A stretch of 46,458 nucleotides of DNA from Pyramidobacter sp. C12-8 (GTDB lineage: Bacteria > Synergistota > Synergistia > Synergistales > Dethiosulfovibrionaceae). Below are positions 44,431 through 46,458 of the stretch, in pieces. Position 1 is the first letter of the stretch. Every line of letters begins with the position of its first letter. The stretch lies in contig NZ_MUHX01000020.1 in the NCBI RefSeq assembly GCF_002007215.1, forward strand, positions 1 through 46,458. Direction: 5' to 3'. The notes beneath the pieces were generated by a model. That model was not told the DNA's origin. It made no database searches and was given only the letters and a program-made list of their open reading frames with translations. A program made the translations under genes and the position numbers.

Positions 44431-46162
44431 GATCTTTTTCTCTCCACGGGAAGACGTTGAGCCGCTCGCGAAACACCGCCAGCACAAAAGCCAGCAGCTG
44501 GAAATCGCGCTTCAGCCGCCACGGCTCCTGGAACAGGCGATAGAGCCATTCGCAGCCGATTTTCTGCCAGAAGCGGGGCGCCCGCTTCAACACGCCGGCG
44601 TAAACGTCGAAGCTGCCGCCCACGCCCACGCAGAGGACCCCGTCAAGATTCGCGCGCTGCGAGTCGAGCCACTTCTCCTGTGCCGGCATGCCCAGCGCCG
44701 CAAACAGGATCTTGGCGCCGCTTTTGCGCACGTTGCCGGCCACTTCGTCGGAAAACGCGCGGTCGAAATAGCCGTCGTAACAGCCCGAAACGACCAACCC
44801 GGGATATTCTCTTTGCAGGCGTTCCGCGGCGCGGCGGGCAATGCCCGGGCGGCCGCCCAACAGGTACACGGGCAGCGATTCGGACGCCGCCAGACGGCAG
44901 AGCCGATCCATGTAATCGATGCCAGCGATGCGTTCCACCACAGGCACTTTCAGTTTTTTCAACGCCCATACCAGCCCCGCGCCGTCGGGAAGATTCAGAT
45001 CGGCCGCGTTGGCGATGCGGCGGAACTCCGCGTCGGAGCGCGTCTCGTTCAGCCCCAGCGCGTTCATCGTCACCACCATGTGGAAGCGCGGCTCGGAGCT
45101 CTTGAGCCAGGCCAGACTCTTCGACAGCGCGTAGTTCATGGAGATCCCGTCGATCCTCACGCCCCACAGCGCATGGTCATCGGCGCGCGCGCGGCGGCCG
45201 CCGTGCACGCCCCACAGCACCAGCAACAGCACGCCGGCCATCGCCGGCACCGCCATTTTCAGCGCGGCGGAATCCGGGATCAGCTGCATCAGCGCCACCG
45301 AGGCGCCCACCAGCAGGCAAATCTCCGTCACCAGACGCACTGCCGCCGGATGATCCACGCCGCGCTCGATCACGCGGCTGTAAAGGTCAGGCGCCACGCG
45401 AGTCTGTCCATGCGTGAACGCGTGACTGACCAGCCCCAGCGACAGCTCCACCAACGGCACAGCGTAAAATCCCAGCGGGATCACCATCAGCGCCGTGAGC
45501 GTGATACCCTTGCTGACGCCGATGATGGAAATGCCCGCCACCAGCGTGCCCCACAGGGACGCCAGCGGCGTTCCCAGCTGACGGAACTGATGGCCGAGCC
45601 GGCTCCAGTACGCGCCGACCAGCACCAGAGACACGACCGAGACCAAAAACGCCTCGCCCAGATTCTGGCGCGAAAAATACGTCACCGCGACCATCAGCGA
45701 AAGGCTGACGCCCAGCAGATGTCCCGCCAACCCCGGCACCTGGTCGAGCCGCCGGAACAACACGGGGAACAGCGTCATCCACGCCGTGGTCAGCAGGATA
45801 GACTGCCATGAAGACAGGTAGAGGAACGCGGAGCCGCTGGAAGAGACGAATGAGATCGGCTGCCCCGTCAGGGCGAAGATCAGCCCGGGCAGAACGATAA
45901 AGGCAAAGAAACCTTTTCCCGGTCGAGCCCGCTCCGCCAGCCCCACGACCATGGACAGCAGCGAACAGGCCACCAGCGCTTCGATGCGGTCGCTGCCGCT
46001 CCACAGGGCCAGCAGCATCATCACCGTCATCAGCGAGAGGTCCCTCATGTAGAAATATTGATCTCGGCTCAGTTTTTTCCTGAAAAAACGCTGAAGCGCC
46101 ACGCACCCGATCGCCACCAGAAGCAGCGGCACGATCGCGTCAGCGCTGAAGGGCAACGTCAC
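44423..46162 (-). CDS. Polytopic membrane domain fused to WecG/TagA/CpsF glycosyltransferase
   Basis: 579 aa. Residues about 1-320 hold roughly ten membrane segments; near residue 260 a VIERGVDHPAAVRL stretch recalls the HxHH region of WecA/MraY-type phosphoglycosyl transferases, but their Asp-rich catalytic motifs are not seen. Residues about 335-565 are a complete WecG/TagA domain: MNALGLNETR, NLPDGAGLVWALKKL, ERIAGIDYMDRLC, GVGGSFDVYAG and the C-terminal EWLYRLFQEPWR. The enzyme class adds a sugar to a polyprenyl-linked precursor. GTG start with GGGAGG 8 nt upstream. First gene of the long chain. Confidence 0.87.
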   Translation of the reverse strand: MTLPFSADAIVPLLLVAIGCVALQRFFRKKLSRDQYFYMRDLSLMTVMMLLALWSGSDRIEALVACSLLSMVVGLAERARPGKGFFAFIVLPGLIFALTGQPISFVSSSGSAFLYLSSWQSILLTTAWMTLFPVLFRRLDQVPGLAGHLLGVSLSLMVAVTYFSRQNLGEAFLVSVVSLVLVGAYWSRLGHQFRQLGTPLASLWGTLVAGISIIGVSKGITLTALMVIPLGFYAVPLVELSLGLVSHAFTHGQTRVAPDLYSRVIERGVDHPAAVRLVTEICLLVGASVALMQLIPDSAALKMAVPAMAGVLLLVLWGVHGGRRARADDHALWGVRIDGISMNYALSKSLAWLKSSEPRFHMVVTMNALGLNETRSDAEFRRIANAADLNLPDGAGLVWALKKLKVPVVERIAGIDYMDRLCRLAASESLPVYLLGGRPGIARRAAERLQREYPGLVVSGCYDGYFDRAFSDEVAGNVRKSGAKILFAALGMPAQEKWLDSQRANLDGVLCVGVGGSFDVYAGVLKRAPRFWQKIGCEWLYRLFQEPWRLKRDFQLLAFVLAVFRERLNVFPWREKDHE

Positions 46163-46458
46163 AGCCGATTCCTCCCTTCACGGTTTCCCCTAAAAATTTT
46201 ATCAGCCCGCAAACTTGGGAACGGACGAGAAACGCTCGTCCCGACTCATCTTAAACATTATATCAGGAGTTCCCGATAAAAAAAATCCCTTTTCGCGTCC
46301 TGGACCGCGAAAACACCGAAAAAACGCTCGCAGACAAACCGTCGCGGCAAAAGCGTCCGCTTCTCTCAAAGCGATCACGACGCGGCGGCTGCGATTCATC
46401 CCAGATTCCCGAAACACCACCCTAGGAGTTCATCGTTAACTCAACTTTCTGGTTTAGC
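46163..46458. other. Upstream region of the long minus-strand chain, no gene seen
   Basis: A perfect TATAAT lies at 46257-46262 on the minus strand with only a T-rich -35 (46280-46285); it could be the promoter, giving a leader of about 90 nt. Within the leader GGACGAG/CTCGTCC forms a hairpin (about 46223-46240). Small open frames here lack ribosome sites. Confidence 0.45.

Noticed and set aside
46202-46420. A 72-codon minus-strand frame at the right edge
   Set aside because: No ribosome site or recognisable domain; it covers the likely promoter and leader of the long chain.

Overview
The window is a GC-rich bacterial chromosome segment with short gaps, many 4-8 nt gene overlaps and frequent GTG/TTG starts. 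A lipid A acyltransferase and a trimeric autotransporter point to an outer membrane. V-type rather than F-type ATPase subunits, an ispDF fusion, TRAP and Na+/solute transporters and a YacL-like PIN/TRAM protein together suggest a member of the Synergistota (a Pyramidobacter-like anaerobe is my guess). This assignment is inference; no rRNA is present.

Layout. 1-2.4 kb: the N-terminal part of a YadA-like adhesin, running off the left edge. 2.9-4.1 kb: a membrane metallophosphoesterase. 4.2-8.6 kb: an operon of a small membrane protein, a Na+/solute symporter, a creatininase-family amidohydrolase and an M28 peptidase, behind a near-consensus promoter. 8.7-11.0 kb: ahpC plus a thioredoxin-reductase-like flavoprotein with a C-terminal thioredoxin-fold extension. 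11.1-12.4 kb: a CdaR-type regulator. 12.6-14.8 kb: tyrS and a lipid A acyltransferase. 14.9-16.3 kb: an amino-acid ABC permease and ATPase without a binding protein. 16.5-19.3 kb: a TRAP transporter. 19.5-19.9 kb: a small phosphodiesterase.

20.0-22.5 kb is an accessory scar of lower GC. It holds broken dhaL-like and S24-repressor-like fragments, an intact padR-yjdF-KTR cassette of Firmicutes type, several terminators, and a 126-nt fragment copied from the ABC permease gene. It ends at the 3' end of a tRNA-Arg(CCT) gene.

22.7-32.7 kb is housekeeping on the minus strand: rimP-nusA-ylxR/L7Ae-infB-rbfA-DHH-truB-ribF, a terminator, then ribU-like, an epoxyqueuosine-reductase-like protein and tag.

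32.8-46.2 kb is a second minus-strand chain of overlapping genes. A membrane/WecG-type glycosyltransferase fusion and a CBS-pair protein are followed by nine V-type ATPase-like subunits (G, I, K, E, C, F, A, B, D), then rlmH, ybaB, recR, a PIN/TRAM protein and ispDF. The main discovery candidate lies here. The membrane rotor and stator subunits look intact, but the A-like subunit lacks the P-loop lysine, the catalytic-glutamate motif and the A-subunit bulge, and the B-like subunit is equally eroded. The complex keeps the V-ATPase architecture but its head does not look able to hydrolyse ATP. The A-like gene also appears to start at an AUA codon exactly where its neighbours use an ATGA overlap.
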